A DNA stretch of 64,000 nt from Malus domestica (Eukaryota > Streptophyta > Magnoliopsida > Rosales > Rosaceae): NCBI RefSeq assembly GCF_042453785.1, contig NC_091671.1, forward strand, positions 39,636,501 to 39,700,500, given 5' to 3'. The position numbers were made by a program, and so were the translations under genes. Numbering within the stretch: position 1 is the first letter of the stretch; every line of letters starts with the position of its first letter. The notes below the pieces were generated by a model. That model was not told the DNA's origin. It did no database searches and was given only the letters and a program-made list of their open reading frames with translations. Positions 1 through 12,149 of this stretch are shown here, in pieces.

Positions 1-1554
1 TCACTTGCAAAGGACTAGATGCCTGGATTGGACAGAAAGAACAGGGTAGCTTCGAATCAGCTGAGAATAACAAACACAACAAGAGGAACTAAAAGCACAA
101 ACTGCGAAAAGTTAACACCAGCCTAGGAAAAAGTGGACAGACAACAAATTTTTAGTTGACTTTATGTTTCTTTTATCAAGTAATACATTTGTGTAAAGTC
201 GCATTAGCAGGCATAGGCAAGAGCCCAACTGAGAATCTTGCCTGGGAAACCACTTGAAGGTCCAGCAAGGCCTACATAGGCTCCCCCAGTCGCTCTAAGA
301 CCTATGCCAGGAAAATGCCAAGTTGCATAAGCACACATTTTATATAAAATTGTCCAAATATCAATCTGCCAATCATGGATTCAAGTGGATATACTGTACC
401 AAAAGAAGATTGCCTGCAATGTTGGACAAATTCAATACTTTACTCACATGATGTAACCCAGTCACTGATACTCATATTTTCTGGAACAAGCATGCAGCCT
501 TCTTTATTTAACTATTTTGTAAATTGACATCATAACCATATCGAAGTTTGCCAAAATTGTATCTTTTTTTTTTTTCAGGGCACCGGTTGCACCTTAAAAC
601 TTTCATGGGGCAGAGCCAATTAAATCAGTTCATAATCTAACCCTAAACCCCTTTTTTTTTCTTTTTTGGGTGGGCACTGTAGCCAATATCTCATGCATGG
701 TCATGCCCTGATACTCTACTTTCAGTAGTCGTTAGGCCAATCTGCATTACCATACGCAAATTACAATACCCATTTCATCAAATCGATCTTACAACACCCT
801 CTTGGGATTAACATCATGTCCATATCTCATCTGATGTAAATTTGCTAGCCCTCTACAAATGTCAAAGGAGCCTATTGCAATTTAACTAGGAATAAAAACA
901 AAGGAACTTTACCATGAGGCTATTCATTTCCCTTTTTCCTACGGTATATTAATTGCAGAACCTTTTGGTCACAAGTATCAACATTCTCAAATTAAGTAAG
1001 TGGATATAGTTTAGTTACTGTTAAAAGTTCAAATTACCGTGATCTGCGATCGACAAATAGTCAGACACTACGCAGCTACTCTTCCTACTATTAATTGTAT
1101 ACACTTTCGAATGACTTACGAAATCATCTATTCATACTTTACCAGCTTAGATTTGAATCACATTCTCCGAAATTCGAAGCTATGAGCCTACTAACTAAAA
1201 CAACAAAAGAAGCACACTTAAGTACAGTGGAAAGAGCTGCAAATTGCACTAACCCCGGGCAAAGTCGTCTTGTTATGACACGCATCGACCGCTTTATCCG
1301 CCTCCTCCCTCGACGGGCATATCACAAAGCAACACCCTGCAAACACACACATGCCCGCACAAATCCGAGCACGAAATTAGGGTTTCAAATACCAATTCAG
1401 CTACTAAACGCCACAATCCTCCAAATCGTGGAAAATCACACACACTAACCAAATCAAGATACGCACATTTTTCAACTCAAACAAGATTGCTAAGCGGAAC
1501 AGAGAATGTAGAGAGAGAAAGAGGAGGGGAGAGAGAGAGAGAGAGATTTGAAAC
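1..1554 (-). other. Probable intron 1 of the BRN1-like gene
   Basis: No RRM-coding exon or other gene is recognised here on either strand. It contains poly-T runs near 565 and 650 and a (GA)n tract at about 1515-1545 next to the splice donor. The 117-residue open frame at 1095-1448 (plus) is not supported by any family resemblance. Confidence 0.5.
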
Positions 1555-1729
1555 CTCTGGAAGCGCGCGTGGCCTTGTCCTTGATGATGTTGACTTCGTC
1601 GACGAGAGCGAAGTCTTTGAACATTGCGAGGAGCTGAGCCTCCGTCATGTGCTTCGGCACTTGGCCGACGAACAGCTTCACGCTGTCCTCGCCGTGCGAG
1701 TTCCTCTCCTTCTTCCCTCCTTCCGCCAT
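1555..1729 (-). CDS. BRN1: Bruno-like RNA-binding protein, first coding exon (partial gene)
   Basis: This exon encodes the start of a CELF/Bruno-type RNA-binding protein, a cytoplasmic or nuclear regulator of mRNA stability. Arabidopsis BRN1/BRN2 act on SOC1 mRNA (family knowledge). The exon opens with MAEGGKKERNSHGEDSVKLF and carries the first half of RRM1: RNP2 is seen as KLFVGQVP, followed by a helix and strand ending at DKATRASRG. A GT donor at 1554-1553 (AG|GTTTCA on the minus strand) interrupts the RRM exactly where its second half (GCCFVIC in homologues) should follow. No such exon is seen in 1-1554, so that stretch is read as intron 1 and the rest of the gene lies left of the window. 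The ATG follows a pyrimidine-rich leader on the coding complement. The next gene to the right is a mitochondrial carrier on the same strand, as in Arabidopsis At4g03110/At4g03115. Confidence 0.85.
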
Positions 1730-1900
1730 TAATGCCTGCCTTCTCTCTCTCTGTCTTCCACTTTCTCTCTCGAACTTCTCCGGTTTCTTTGTTTTGTTTC
1801 TCTCTCCCTCTCTAATATTTTCTCTCTCTAGATTTCCTCTTCTTTTTTTTATTATTTTTTCCTACGCGGAGTCGTCGAAGGGAGAATCTGGGGCTTTACC
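1730..1900 (-). promoter_or_regulatory. GA/CT-rich 5' leader of the BRN1-like gene
   Basis: Directly upstream of the minus-strand ATG lies a run of CT repeats on the plus strand (1740-1840), so the transcript leader would be GA-rich. Such tracts are common around plant transcription start sites. No clear TATA box was identified. Confidence 0.35.
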
Positions 1901-1937
1901 CGCGCATTTCATGTTTATTACAGGACTGCCACTTTAG

Positions 1938-4020
1938 ACCAGATGAAATGAGTTTGAGTGAACTTACCTTTCTACCCTTTTCAAGCTTAGTCACATGATT
2001 AGGTTGTTGTTCTACTGAAATATTTCTCGTAAAAAATAATATAACAATTATGATCAAGTTGTCCTACGACAAATTTTCTTCTACAAAGAGTTCAAGATTT
2101 TTCACCGTGCTCGAAATATTGCTACATGATGTTATCACTTAAGAATACTCAAATAATGTTGTGTTTAGTTGACAGGTATATTATGTGGCTCTAAACTTGT
2201 TTCATGCAAGTTATTTTTTTACCACAAAAATTTTACAATGTACCCCAGAAAAAGATTTTCCGATTACAGAGATAATAAAGGATGATTGAGACCATAATGG
2301 TACAAGTTGGCATGTAAAGAATAAATATTTCTCGTAAATATAACAACTTTGTCACAATAATAAGAAAAATAAATTTGTTATCAACTGCAGTCATAGTTCT
2401 AATGAAGAGATGCTCAATTTGTTTATTCTTATGCGTTGAAAATTATTAAAAGTACTCAAGCAAAAAAGAATGAAACACTTTCAATGTGCCCACTAACAAT
2501 GCAAAGCAAAAAATAATAATAATAATAATAATTTGACCACTTAAAATGTTATATAACATGTAATAGTGAAAAAGACTTTGTCTTCACTACCATTTTGTAT
2601 ATATATTACTTTTCCTAAGAACATATAGACACTTTATTCAAAGATAGAAGTATTGTCCTAATACGCTAATTATATTCTAAAGAAAAAAAATCTGAAAAGG
2701 ATAGAAGATAAATTTAAATATGCTTGCTTTATATTTGTGTATAAACTTAATTAGTGTTAAAAAAAAAAGTTCCCCACCTTGTTTCTATTTCAATTTGGAT
2801 GCTCTACGAACCTTACTGTTTGGAATTTAAAGACAAAAAATCTAAAGCTTTAGTTTGTGTGAAAGAGAAATCGGAGCTCCTGGATTATGTTAGGCAGACT
2901 AGCAGAATTGGTTAATAGGGATTTTCATATTCAATTTGAATGGTCTTGATTACTTAGTCCTTAGGCTCCAGACAACTAATCCGAAAACAAATTTTGACCT
3001 TATTATTTTAAATTGAATAAACAATCACATGTCAAAGAGTTATTCTCCGACCATTCTTCTAGCAAATGGACCGAATAGTAAGAGAATCTTAAATCCCACA
3101 TGGCAATGGCCATCTATGTTTGGCCCTATTATGTTTCACCTTTTCTTGTATTGAGACAACTCTAGACATTTCCAAAATTGTATGCAGAAAATGAAAGGCA
3201 TGGTGAGTGTGCGTGTGCAAGCACATGCTCATGACATTGCTAAAAAATAACACATGATTATAATAAGCCATAGTTACAAAGATATATTAGTGTTCAACGA
3301 ACAGATCACTGTTTGTATGACTAACATATAAAAAAAGATGAGATTTTACATTTCTTTATCACATAAAACTTCTTACCCATGTCATAAATGATATACAGGC
3401 GACCATATAGAAGAATCTACTGTAAGTTTGCTCATGTCACCTGAATCATATGCTTTGTTGAAATTTATCAATTTGCTACTTCAATTGAAATTTTTGTAAC
3501 AATGTGTCACTTATAGTCACATTTAATTTATTATTTCGTTCCAAAAGTTATAAACGATTCACGTGTGACCATTTTGAAGAATATATTGACGTTCGATGTA
3601 TCAATACAAACCTTTTTTTTTATTAACGATCATTTTCACTACAATTTTGGGTTAGCTGCGTTTTGAGTCGTTGACTAAATGCGATCAATGTCGTTTCCAC
3701 AAGGAGTTCGGACATTGCCGTGTTTTGGAAGTAAAAGCTGGTGAGACTTTTGCAAAGCAAGGGGGTAGGATGGTAACTAAAGAAAGAAAGGTAGGGAGGG
3801 TAGTTTGGACAAAAAGAAAAATGGTAGGAGTGTAATTTAGTGCTGAAACAGCGGCAAAAGGATAAGCACGCCAGACTGTCCCGCCAAAGCTGCTTCTCTT
3901 CCAACTCCAACAAGGTTGTCCAACAGTTACACTGCCACGTCACTATTTTAACGTTGCAAGTTGCAGTGCTTGCACTGCTGACTGCTCTCCCAACGTTAAA
4001 ACAGACAAACTTTCTGACTT
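1938..4020. other. Intergenic, AT-rich, no gene recognised
   Basis: AT-rich sequence with a short (AAT)n microsatellite at about 2511-2533. A 133-residue minus-strand open frame (3623-4024) has no recognisable domain and is not called as a gene. I see no convincing mobile element in this part. Confidence 0.5.
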
Positions 4021-4323
4021 TCACTTAAAAGGAAAGGGATCATTTATGAATCCCTTCCTTCTAATCCATCAAATTAAAAGGAAATGAATCATTTCCAAAT
4101 CTCTTCCTTCTAATCATCAAATCAGAGAATCATTTTTTACCATTGAAATTTGATTTAACGGCTACAAAGAGAGGTCATTTAAAAGTTATAATAACTTCAA
4201 CCATTAGATCAAATTTTAATGGTACAAATTCCCTAATTTTATGAAATAGGAGGAAATGATCCGGAGAGAATCCATTTCCCAGTTAAAATTAGGCATGCAT
4301 TGTTTTGGTTTTCACTCTGCGGA

Positions 4324-4565
4324 AAAATTTTTGGAAGCATTTTTACTCACCACCATAAACTATGGTGTATACTCACCATACACCTAATTAATTTACATGT
4401 GTCATTTCGCTTAACTCTATTTAACTTTCACATTAAATGTTAGTTTTTCAATTTTGAAACAAATTAATCAAGATTAAATGAAATGACACGTGTCAATTGA
4501 TTAGGTGTATGATGAGCATACATCATAATTTATGGTGATGAGCAAAAATGCTCCCAAAATTTTAT
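4324..4565. mobile_element. Foldback MITE with ~80-bp terminal inverted repeats
   Basis: The left arm (from TTTTTGGAAGCATTTTTACT) and the reverse complement of the right arm (TTTTGGGAGCATTTTTGCTC) match over about 80 bp, including the motif CACCATAAAxTATGxTGTAT and the tail TACACCTAAT. The middle is only about 60-70 bp. This is a non-autonomous DNA element; its superfamily is not resolved because the target duplication is unclear. Confidence 0.75.
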
Positions 4566-4886
4566 GCAGAGGAGTTTGTCATTGGTGACATAAGATAATC
4601 ACTCCTTAAATTTACAAATAACATAGCAGAGGAGTTTGTCCAAAGATAATGACTTACAAATAACAAGTTCATCGCCACGTGACGTCATGTTACCGTAATG
4701 TAAGGTAATGTGAGGGATAAGGACTAACGTGGAACATGTTCACTGTCACATGGCGTCTCTTGTCCAATATGCATTGTCAGGTGTAAGTTTTTCTTCACAT
4801 CACAATGTAACATTGAACTAAAACACTACGTGACATTGAACTTATTTTATATAAGTTGCTCAACTCTACATGTGAAAATTACAAAT

Positions 4887-5042
4887 AGGAAAAACTAATG
4901 AAAAATGTTTGAAAATTTTGAGTTTTAACGATAAGGACAAAATAAATGGTAAAATGAATAGTACTAGAATTGACTTTTTAGTGTAAAAATGTGATTTTTC
5001 ATTAAAATAAATAATATCATGGGTTTTTCGTTAAAGTTCCCC
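4887..5042. mobile_element. Short MITE, family A copy 1
   Basis: About 155 bp, beginning AGGAAAAACTAATGAAAAAT and ending TTTTTCGTTAAAGTTCCCC. It has an internal GAGTTTTAACGATAAGGACA block. Two more copies lie at 44908-45060 and 52950-53103. The termini form an imperfect inverted repeat (GGGAACTTTAACGAAAA against AGGAAAACTAATGAAAA). Confidence 0.7.
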
Positions 5043-5190
5043 TTATTATATTGCGATGCTACGATGATCATAAATTTGTATGAAATTTGCTATGTTGCTC
5101 AATAAATATTGCATCCGCCCCTCATGTCGTATAATTTTACTTTTAATTTACTTTCTTTTTTTCTTTGGGACAATAAGGGTAGTTTCCTTT

Positions 5191-5400
5191 GGAAGAGGAT
5201 CATTTCCGGATTCACTTTGTGGAGGGATCCCCACATTTTAGTTGTTCATCGTAGATCATGCTGTCAGTTTTCATCAGATATTATTTGTGTTTAGTTTTAA
5301 ATAAAAAAAATATATGATTTATGACTGCATGATATATAATGAATAACTAAGATGTGGGAATCTCTATGATCCCCACATAATGGATCCGGATGGGATTCAA
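5191..5400. mobile_element. GGATCC-rich foldback MITE, family B copy 1
   Basis: Both ends carry a GGATCC/GGATTC-rich inverted repeat (GTGGAGGGATCCCCACATTT on the left, its relative ATGTGGGAATC...GATCCCCACAT on the right). They flank an AT-rich core with the block ATTATTTGTGTTTAGTTTTA. Related copies lie at about 5500-5715, 42187-42412 and 44711-44898, with a right-end fragment at 27700-27745. Confidence 0.65.
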
Positions 5401-5499
5401 TTTCGTTTCCTTTAAAGCAAAAAACTAATTTGCAGACCACATAAATAAAAATGCAATTTAAAAAACCACTTGGGCTGATGATTAGAAAGACTATTAATT

Positions 5500-5715
5500 G
5501 GGATTTGATTCCTAACCGGATTCAAATTGTGGGGATCTTAAGATCCTCACATCTTAGTCATTTATTGTACATCGCGCGATCAGAAATTATTTAATTTTTT
5601 TTATTAAAATTAAACACAAATAATATCTGACAAAAATTAACTGCACAATATATTATAAACAATTAGGATACGAGGATCCAAAGATTCCTACAAAATGAAT
5701 CCGGAATCCTCTTTC
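5500..5715. mobile_element. GGATCC-rich foldback MITE, family B copy 2
   Basis: A diverged second copy in near-tandem with the previous one (about 100 bp apart). It has CCGGATTCAAATTGTGGGGA at the left and AATGAATCCGGAATCCTC at the right, with the core block AAACACAAATAATATCTGAC in the opposite orientation. Confidence 0.55.
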
Positions 5716-5719
5716 TATT

Positions 5720-7740
5720 AACTGGACGCCACCAAGAACCAGCTCACATGTTAGTAGGACCCAATGCCACGTTGGAATATCCTCCCGGGTCAAGATTTGT
5801 AAAAGTGGGCCGACGGGTGACTTGAGGAGCCGTCTTTTTTGGAATAATTTGATCGGCAATAAGACTGTGAGTCTGTGACGTCTTAGACCCAGTGTTTAAA
5901 ATACAAATATAAGTGTAAATATTAACACGTAAATTATAGAGCTATTGATATGTATTGTCTTTGATGAACATTATGAAAATTTGTAATACGGTGTGTACAT
6001 CAATTCATTCAGATTTAGTTGAAATAAGAGAAAAAATTATCAAAAAAATTATCAAAAGTTTGAAATTTGCAATGAGTTTCGACAAATTTTCTATAGTCAA
6101 AATATCATCAATTTCACCGATATAAGATGAAGTTTGCATTTCAACCCCCCTCCCCTCTTTCCATATCAATCCATGGTTTTTAAGATATTTCGACGGAAAT
6201 ATAACAATTTTGTGGATATTTTAAACATTGCTTTGACCGCATAAGGATAAGTATCGGTATCAAAAGTCAACATCATTATGTAGAAAAAACCAAATCACAT
6301 GATAGTGCAGGATGAGCATGTAATACTGTCACCGTGATATCTTATCAAAGGAAGGTTCTCCCCAATTGTCGGCACACGAGGGATTGGTCTAGAAACTCTC
6401 CCTAAAGTCAACATACAAGTTAGTTGTACCTAAATCTCTAATCAAGGGCCCTGCTAATCAAATACAAACAAATATTGTTGCTTAATAGGCTTCTAAATTC
6501 TAACTCAATCAATTTTTGGAAATACTTCAAACAGTAGATAGAAAACGGAAAACGACACGAGTGATTGTACGTATCTGGAGTTTACTTTAAAATCTCATAT
6601 CGATGATAGAGGAAGTCGGAGAGATTTCCTGTTCAATTAAATACAACCGAGTTCGAGCGAAAAAATGTGGAATGACAATGATGCATGGAACCACCTTATG
6701 CCATTGTTCTGTAAAACTGCCTAAACAAAACCAATATGTAGAGCAAGTATTGTTTGAGTGGATATTTAATGATGGGCTTGGTGAGAGTGAAGGCTCAAGA
6801 ACACAAAAAGCAAAGGGAGGATTGGGCTCGGACAAGACAACAACCAAAGAAGAATTAAAAATCATTTTTGTCAAGGAATAGGCAATAGGCCTATAAGAGA
6901 AGTGACACTTAGAAGGGCAGCTCACCCCAGCAAAAAGTACTTTTTGAGGGTATGGATGGGTAAATAAGTGGCGACTCACCACGTTCCGGAGGACATCACC
7001 AAAAGGCAAAACTTGTACAGTTGGGTTAAAATGTCTATAAAAACATCAAAAGACCACAGAGATATAGACACTCAACCATTCAATCAAAAGGCATCCCACT
7101 TTGCTTTCAAACAAGCAAGAAAGCAGAAAACTTTAGTTTGTCTAGACTTTGTTCTTTTAGTCATAGATTTACCATAGAAAGCCATCTTTTGTCAAGTTTT
7201 AGAAGCTCTGCTACTTTTCCCCAGCGTTTTAGTATCAATTCCCTTTTTGTAAACTCGTTTTACCTTTCATTCCCCAAAGATTACAACCCTTGTAAAACAC
7301 AAAAAGAAGTGGCTACAAGAGGATGAACCTTGCCTGAAAAAGTTCTAATCTTTCCCCAGTCTCTTTTGTTTGTACTTATGTAAAGTAGATATGTTGTTTA
7401 ATGCATCTTTGTTTGTGTTGTAAACCATTTTCAACTGCTTTTCAAAGTTCATTTGTGATTAATCTAGCTAAACTAGTTAACCTTGCTTCTTTAGTGTTAA
7501 CTGTAATCAAAGAAATAGTTGGAAGGGCCCTGAACTTCCTTTATTGGGTCATATAATATCATGAGTAAAAGTCCTTGTTTACAAGGCAAGAAAAAGAACC
7601 TTATTACAAACTTAACCCATCAGTAACAATCCAGTAAGATCAATAAGTCTAAGTAACCTGTGACACAAGTAATCAACCCAGTTAAAAACCAAAAAATAAC
7701 AATATGTTATACAAAGGTAACAATGGCACGCTCAGATCTA
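5720..7740. other. Intergenic, no gene recognised
   Basis: Two overlapping open frames at 6587-7009 (minus) and 6603-6881 (plus) have no family resemblance. A TATA-like CTATAAAAAC at about 7035, followed by a leader-like stretch, could be a worn solo LTR, but no paired ends or target duplication could be found. Confidence 0.4.
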
Positions 7741-8025
7741 TATTAGTTTTGATTGAGAGCCTCAAGGCCTAACAAAGGCCGTACAAAGGCACCATTCAAA
7801 CTAATAATAGCAAACTCATATTGCAGCGCACCAAGCAGCAAACCTTGCCCGACAGGCAAGGCCCCGGGGAGCTGTGCGAGGGACGAATCTAGCCCGAACA
7901 GGTACAAGTAATTCCCTTCCTCTAAATCGGAGTTTTCAGGAATGTGGGGTGCGTTACCTGCCGATTCGAAAAAATTCTCATTGCAGCCAGAAGCGGGGGC
8001 GATTGCAGGCTGCCAATGCCGAGGC

Positions 8026-11000
8026 TTAGATTGCATTCAATCCGGCAAGCTCACGCAACTTCTCGCAGAGTATGAAGGTAATTGTAGTTTGTGGACCCAG
8101 TCTTGCAAAAGTTGCAAGGCTCCTGAAAAGTTTAACACCTTATTACTAATGTAGGCACTCAGACAGACGTTTTCTCTGTAGTTACACGAAAATTCAAACT
8201 ACGCACCGCTGATTCTATTGAATCCAAAGACTATAATATCGGAAAGTTTGAAGGTGTATACGAAAAGCATGAGTATTCGAGCTTGAAGGGAAACTCACCC
8301 TTTGTAAAGACCCCTGGGACCTTCTGTAAGCATAACCTGAAACAACACACCATAGCACATCAAATAAGATCTACGCAAGGAATTAATTTCTGGGACGCCA
8401 AGAGTCAGTGTAGACCATATAGACTCTACAACGAACCAACGCAAAATAAAACAGGACCAAGTTATCATGCTCAATTACAGCTGCCGACTGTTAAGGTTGT
8501 GAAAGCTTTTCCAGAGGCAAATCAAATGTTAACCACATGCCGACAACCTATTCCAATTTAATGTGTTTATAAACTGTGTTCTAGAAAAGAAATCCAAATA
8601 CACCAAGAAAAAACACCATTAAACTGTAGCGGAAATGAAAAGACTATGTAATCTATACCTGGTATGCGCAATGAAATCCATTTTTATAGTTTCCTGCCTT
8701 TTTAGATTCCTGTTGCAACATGAGACGGGTTTTTACCATGTCCACGGGTGCAGTTACGAGGGTACTCACCAAGCCTGCAACTGTGCTTGAGCTTCACAAG
8801 GTGCATAATATATTTAGTTTTGATCGATGTACTATCACCAAGTTAATCTACTTCAGTTGAAGAAATGAAAGACCTGAGATAGATAAGAACATTGGCAACA
8901 GTGTCTTACATGAGATGAAGATGGAATCCTTCTTCGAGTGATGTCAACCTAATCAGTGTCTGCATTCAAAAAAAAGTCGGGACAAAATTTGAAGTCAGAA
9001 TGAATTAAAGAAAAATGAGACGAACACTTTCCTATTGCCAATCAAACATTAATGATTTAGAAACAAATGGAAATTACTTAGAACTTGACCAGCTTGGTTT
9101 CGTCATATGTTGCTAGTTGTGATGCAGTCAACATAGCAGCTCTAGCCATAGCAGGGCCAACCCCCTCCCAAAGCGCTTTCGCTCCCTCTTCAGTAACAAT
9201 TCTACGCAGTTCTCCTGTTGGACTCAAGTTTGGATTCATCTGTAACCGCACCTAATGAAAGGAAGCAAATGAAATGATCTTGAAGTCAAGTCTCAAGAAA
9301 TAGAAAGCAAAAAGTTCAACAAGGCCCACCACGATGGCATTACCTTCAAAACCTCAACTGGATTCGTCAATGCAGTTGCAATTGCACCTGCAAATCCTCC
9401 AGACCCAATCTTAGCAAAAAGATTGGAGGATCCAAAAGCCCAATTGCAGGCATACTTTGAAGGTTCATACAAGCCTAAACGAAGACCCCCATAAAGAACA
9501 GACCTTGTCAATGCCGGTGTCAATCCCAGATACAAAAATCTTGGCCCTTCCTTTTTAAAAGTATGGAGAAATAACCGGCCCTGCACATCACACCTTTATC
9601 ACGATCCACGCTGATAAATTGGATCAAGATATGCACCTACGAAAAGAGCTGGGAAAAATACCATTCCAGTGAGAGGACCCTTCTGCCCAACAAGTTGCAT
9701 TTGCAGCCTAACTTTGAGAACATCTGCATCCCACCAGTGGAGATAAATAAAATCTTTGCATCTCTCAAATTTTCCCTTAACCTACAATCTACAGCCTCTG
9801 TTCATCATGCCGAGAAGTTTTTGAGCAAGACTATCATAGAGATGTATCTATTTAGTCACACTGTACCTAGGTCCATAAGAGATTAACCATGTTGTCCATT
9901 CCATATAACACGTGAATTAGTAACAACATGGGTCAATATGGCGGTCACACTAAAAAACTTCTCCGATTCTAAATCGGATCCATTGCCAAATCTTAATACC
10001 ATAATCTCTATCAAACTCGGAACAATGAGAAATCATGCATAACCATATAACACGTGAATTAGTAACAAAATGGGGTCAATGTGGCCGCCAAACTATAAAA
10101 TTTCTCCGATTCTACGTCTAATCCATTGCCAAATCTTAATACCATAATCTCTATCAAACTCCGAACAATGAGAAATCATGCATAACTATATAACACGTGA
10201 ATTAGTAACAAAACGGGGTCAATGTGGCCGCCAAACTATAAAATTTCTCCGATTCTACGTCTGATCCTTTGCCAAATCTTAATACCATAATCTCTATCAA
10301 ACTCCGAACAATGAGAAATCGTGCATAACTATATAACACGTGAATTTTTTAGTAACAAAACGGGGTCAATGTAGCCTCCAAACTATAAAATTTCTCCGAT
10401 TCTACGTCTGATCCATTGCCAAATCTTAATACCATAATCTCTATCAAACTCGGAACAATGAGAAATCATGCATAACTATATAACACATGAATTAGTAACA
10501 AAAATGGGTCAATGTGGCCCCCAAACTATAAAATTTCTCCGATTCTACGTCTGATCCATTGCCAAATCTTAATACCATAATCTCTATCAAACTCCGAACA
10601 ATGAGAAATCGTGCATAACTAAATAACACGTGAATTAGTAACAAAACGGGTCAATGTGGCCGCCAAACCATAAAATTTCTCCGATTCTTAATCTGATGCA
10701 TTGCCAAATCTTAATACCATCATCTCTATCAAAATCGAAACAACGATAAATCGATGCAGAACCAACCAAACCGGAGTTTGAACAACCCATGAATCAAACC
10801 AAATAAATAACAAAATGTTTAAAATTCTGCTACAACATAAGCTGAAAAGGTGAAATTTTTACAGAGGCAAACAAAACAAACATGTTGGAAGCCGCAAAAA
10901 GGAGGAAAAAGTAAACTTTTTGGGTTCCATAAATTACCTAGAGGATGAGTTACTGCGGTGGCCGCCGCAACGGAAAGTCCACTGGTGCCGAAGTGATAGA

Positions 11001-11073
11001 CAACCTCGGACGGCGACACCGCCGCCCAACTCTGCCTCTCGTTCTTCACTTTCATCTTCTCCGAATGTTTCAA
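8026..11073 (-). CDS. Mitochondrial substrate carrier (8 exons, 304 aa)
   Basis: Inner-membrane solute carrier of the MCF/SLC25 family, uncoupling-protein/dicarboxylate-carrier-like; the substrate is not known from sequence. Exons on the minus strand: 10938-11073, 9662-9723, 9344-9580, 9090-9251, 8910-8959, 8659-8791, 8299-8336, 8026-8122. They sum to 915 bp with all phases consistent. All three carrier signatures (PxDxxK type) are present: THPLDVLKVRLQ, TNPVEVLKVRLQ and TAPVDMVKTRL. The length (304 aa) is normal for the family. The protein ends ELAGLNAI. The start at 11073 (MKHSEKMKVKNERQ) is used; a second Met seven codons in is possible. It is the apparent counterpart of Arabidopsis At4g03115, next to BRN1. 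Intron 1 holds a tandem array described separately. It lies head to head with U1C, about 1.08 kb between start codons. Confidence 0.9.
9899..10760. repeat. Six-copy ~143-bp tandem array inside carrier intron 1
   Basis: The anchor CACGTGAATTAGTAAC recurs at about 9910, 10052, 10195, 10338, 10485 (as CACATGAATTAG) and 10628, giving periods of 142, 143, 143, 147 and 143 bp. Each unit also has CAAATCTTAATACCATAATC and ATGAGAAATCxTGCATAAC. Copies are roughly 90-97% alike by eye. The first and last are the most diverged, as expected for unequal crossing-over. Confidence 0.95.
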
Positions 11074-12149
11074 TCACAAAACATTGCAAAAAAATACAAA
11101 AAACCAAGCGAAATTTCTTTATTTGGGAACTCCGAGGATTCTGAAATTTTTGGGATCCGAGGAAATTGAAGCTTTTAACTAAAAGCCTTCAATTATTTTG
11201 GCTGTTTGGCTTTCATTTTCGTGAAACGCATTCTGTGTTTTTCTTTCCGTAAATTTTCTCGGGAAACAAACAGAAAATTAAGGTACGACGTAACGGAACC
11301 TGAAAGCCAGAGTTTTCGGGAGCGGATTTTGCCGTCCAAATCCGACTTTTGAGGTATGGCTTGCGGTTTGCCTCTGTCGTAATCGGAAAGACTCGTAGGA
11401 TGTGGAAACGACGCGTCGTTTCAGTATTTTTGTTCAATGTTTACTAAGAAGTGCTTTTAAAATAACTTTGAAGTGCTTGTGTAAAAAGCATCAGTTATAT
11501 GCTTCTTTCCGAAAGAACTTTAAGTGTTTTTTCAATATTTACTTACATTTTTATTAAAAATTGATTCTAAAAACCTTTTATCTAAAAACGCTTTTAATTA
11601 TTATAAAAATAGTTTCAAATAAATTCTAATTCATAATAAGGAATTTGATTTAAGTGTAAAAATTTGAGGAATCAAATTATAATAAGTACATCTATGTTTT
11701 TATTTTTTTTACTAACAGAAATGAGTTTCACGCACTATTATTAATTTTCACACATCCTTATTCATTTTGTATCGTCAAATAAAACGAAAACAACGAATAC
11801 AATTAAACAAAAATATGTAAAACTCTAAAAAAAATATGTTTAATATTTTTGTAATTTAATATACTTTAAAAGTACGACTTTATGCCACCCAGTTCTACAG
11901 TCTGATGATATTTTTCTTCACTTAAAAATTAGAGGTCTTAAATTCGAATCTCGTAAATGGTGAATTCGATAAGTCCATTAAGTTAGGCCCAAAAGCCCAC
12001 CAAGCCCAGAACCTTCAATTCATTACTTCTCAGCTGCACTGGCGGGTAGCCAGAACCTTCTTCTTTCTTCAAGTCCCCTAGGGTTTTTGCATTACTCCAG
12101 TTTCAGTAAATCCCCAATTCCCGAACCCTAATTCCAGCGATTCAGAGCA
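11074..12149. promoter_or_regulatory. Shared head-to-head promoter region of the carrier and U1C
   Basis: The two start codons face away from each other across this stretch. Near the U1C start there are telo-box-like motifs (CTAGGGTTTTTGC at about 12078 and CGAACCCTAATT at about 12122), which are common in plant translation and RNA-processing genes. Between 11440 and 11640 lies a worn copy of the AAGTGCTTTTAAAATAACT repeat also seen near 58855-59023. Confidence 0.5.

Noticed and set aside
3623-4024. 133-residue minus-strand open frame
   Set aside because: No domain, no splice or promoter context, and Ser/Phe/Cys-rich composition typical of chance frames in such DNA.
6587-7009. 140-residue minus-strand open frame overlapping a 92-residue plus-strand frame
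   Set aside because: Neither resembles a known family; overlapping frames on both strands suggest chance.
6960-7460. Possible solo LTR with a TATA box
   Set aside because: No TG...CA ends, paired copy or target duplication could be found.
7743-8036. 97-residue minus-strand open frame
   Set aside because: It overlaps the last exon of the carrier gene in another frame and otherwise falls in its 3' UTR.
9899-10760. CRISPR-like array
   Set aside because: The units are contiguous ~143-bp tandem copies without spacers, in a plant intron.
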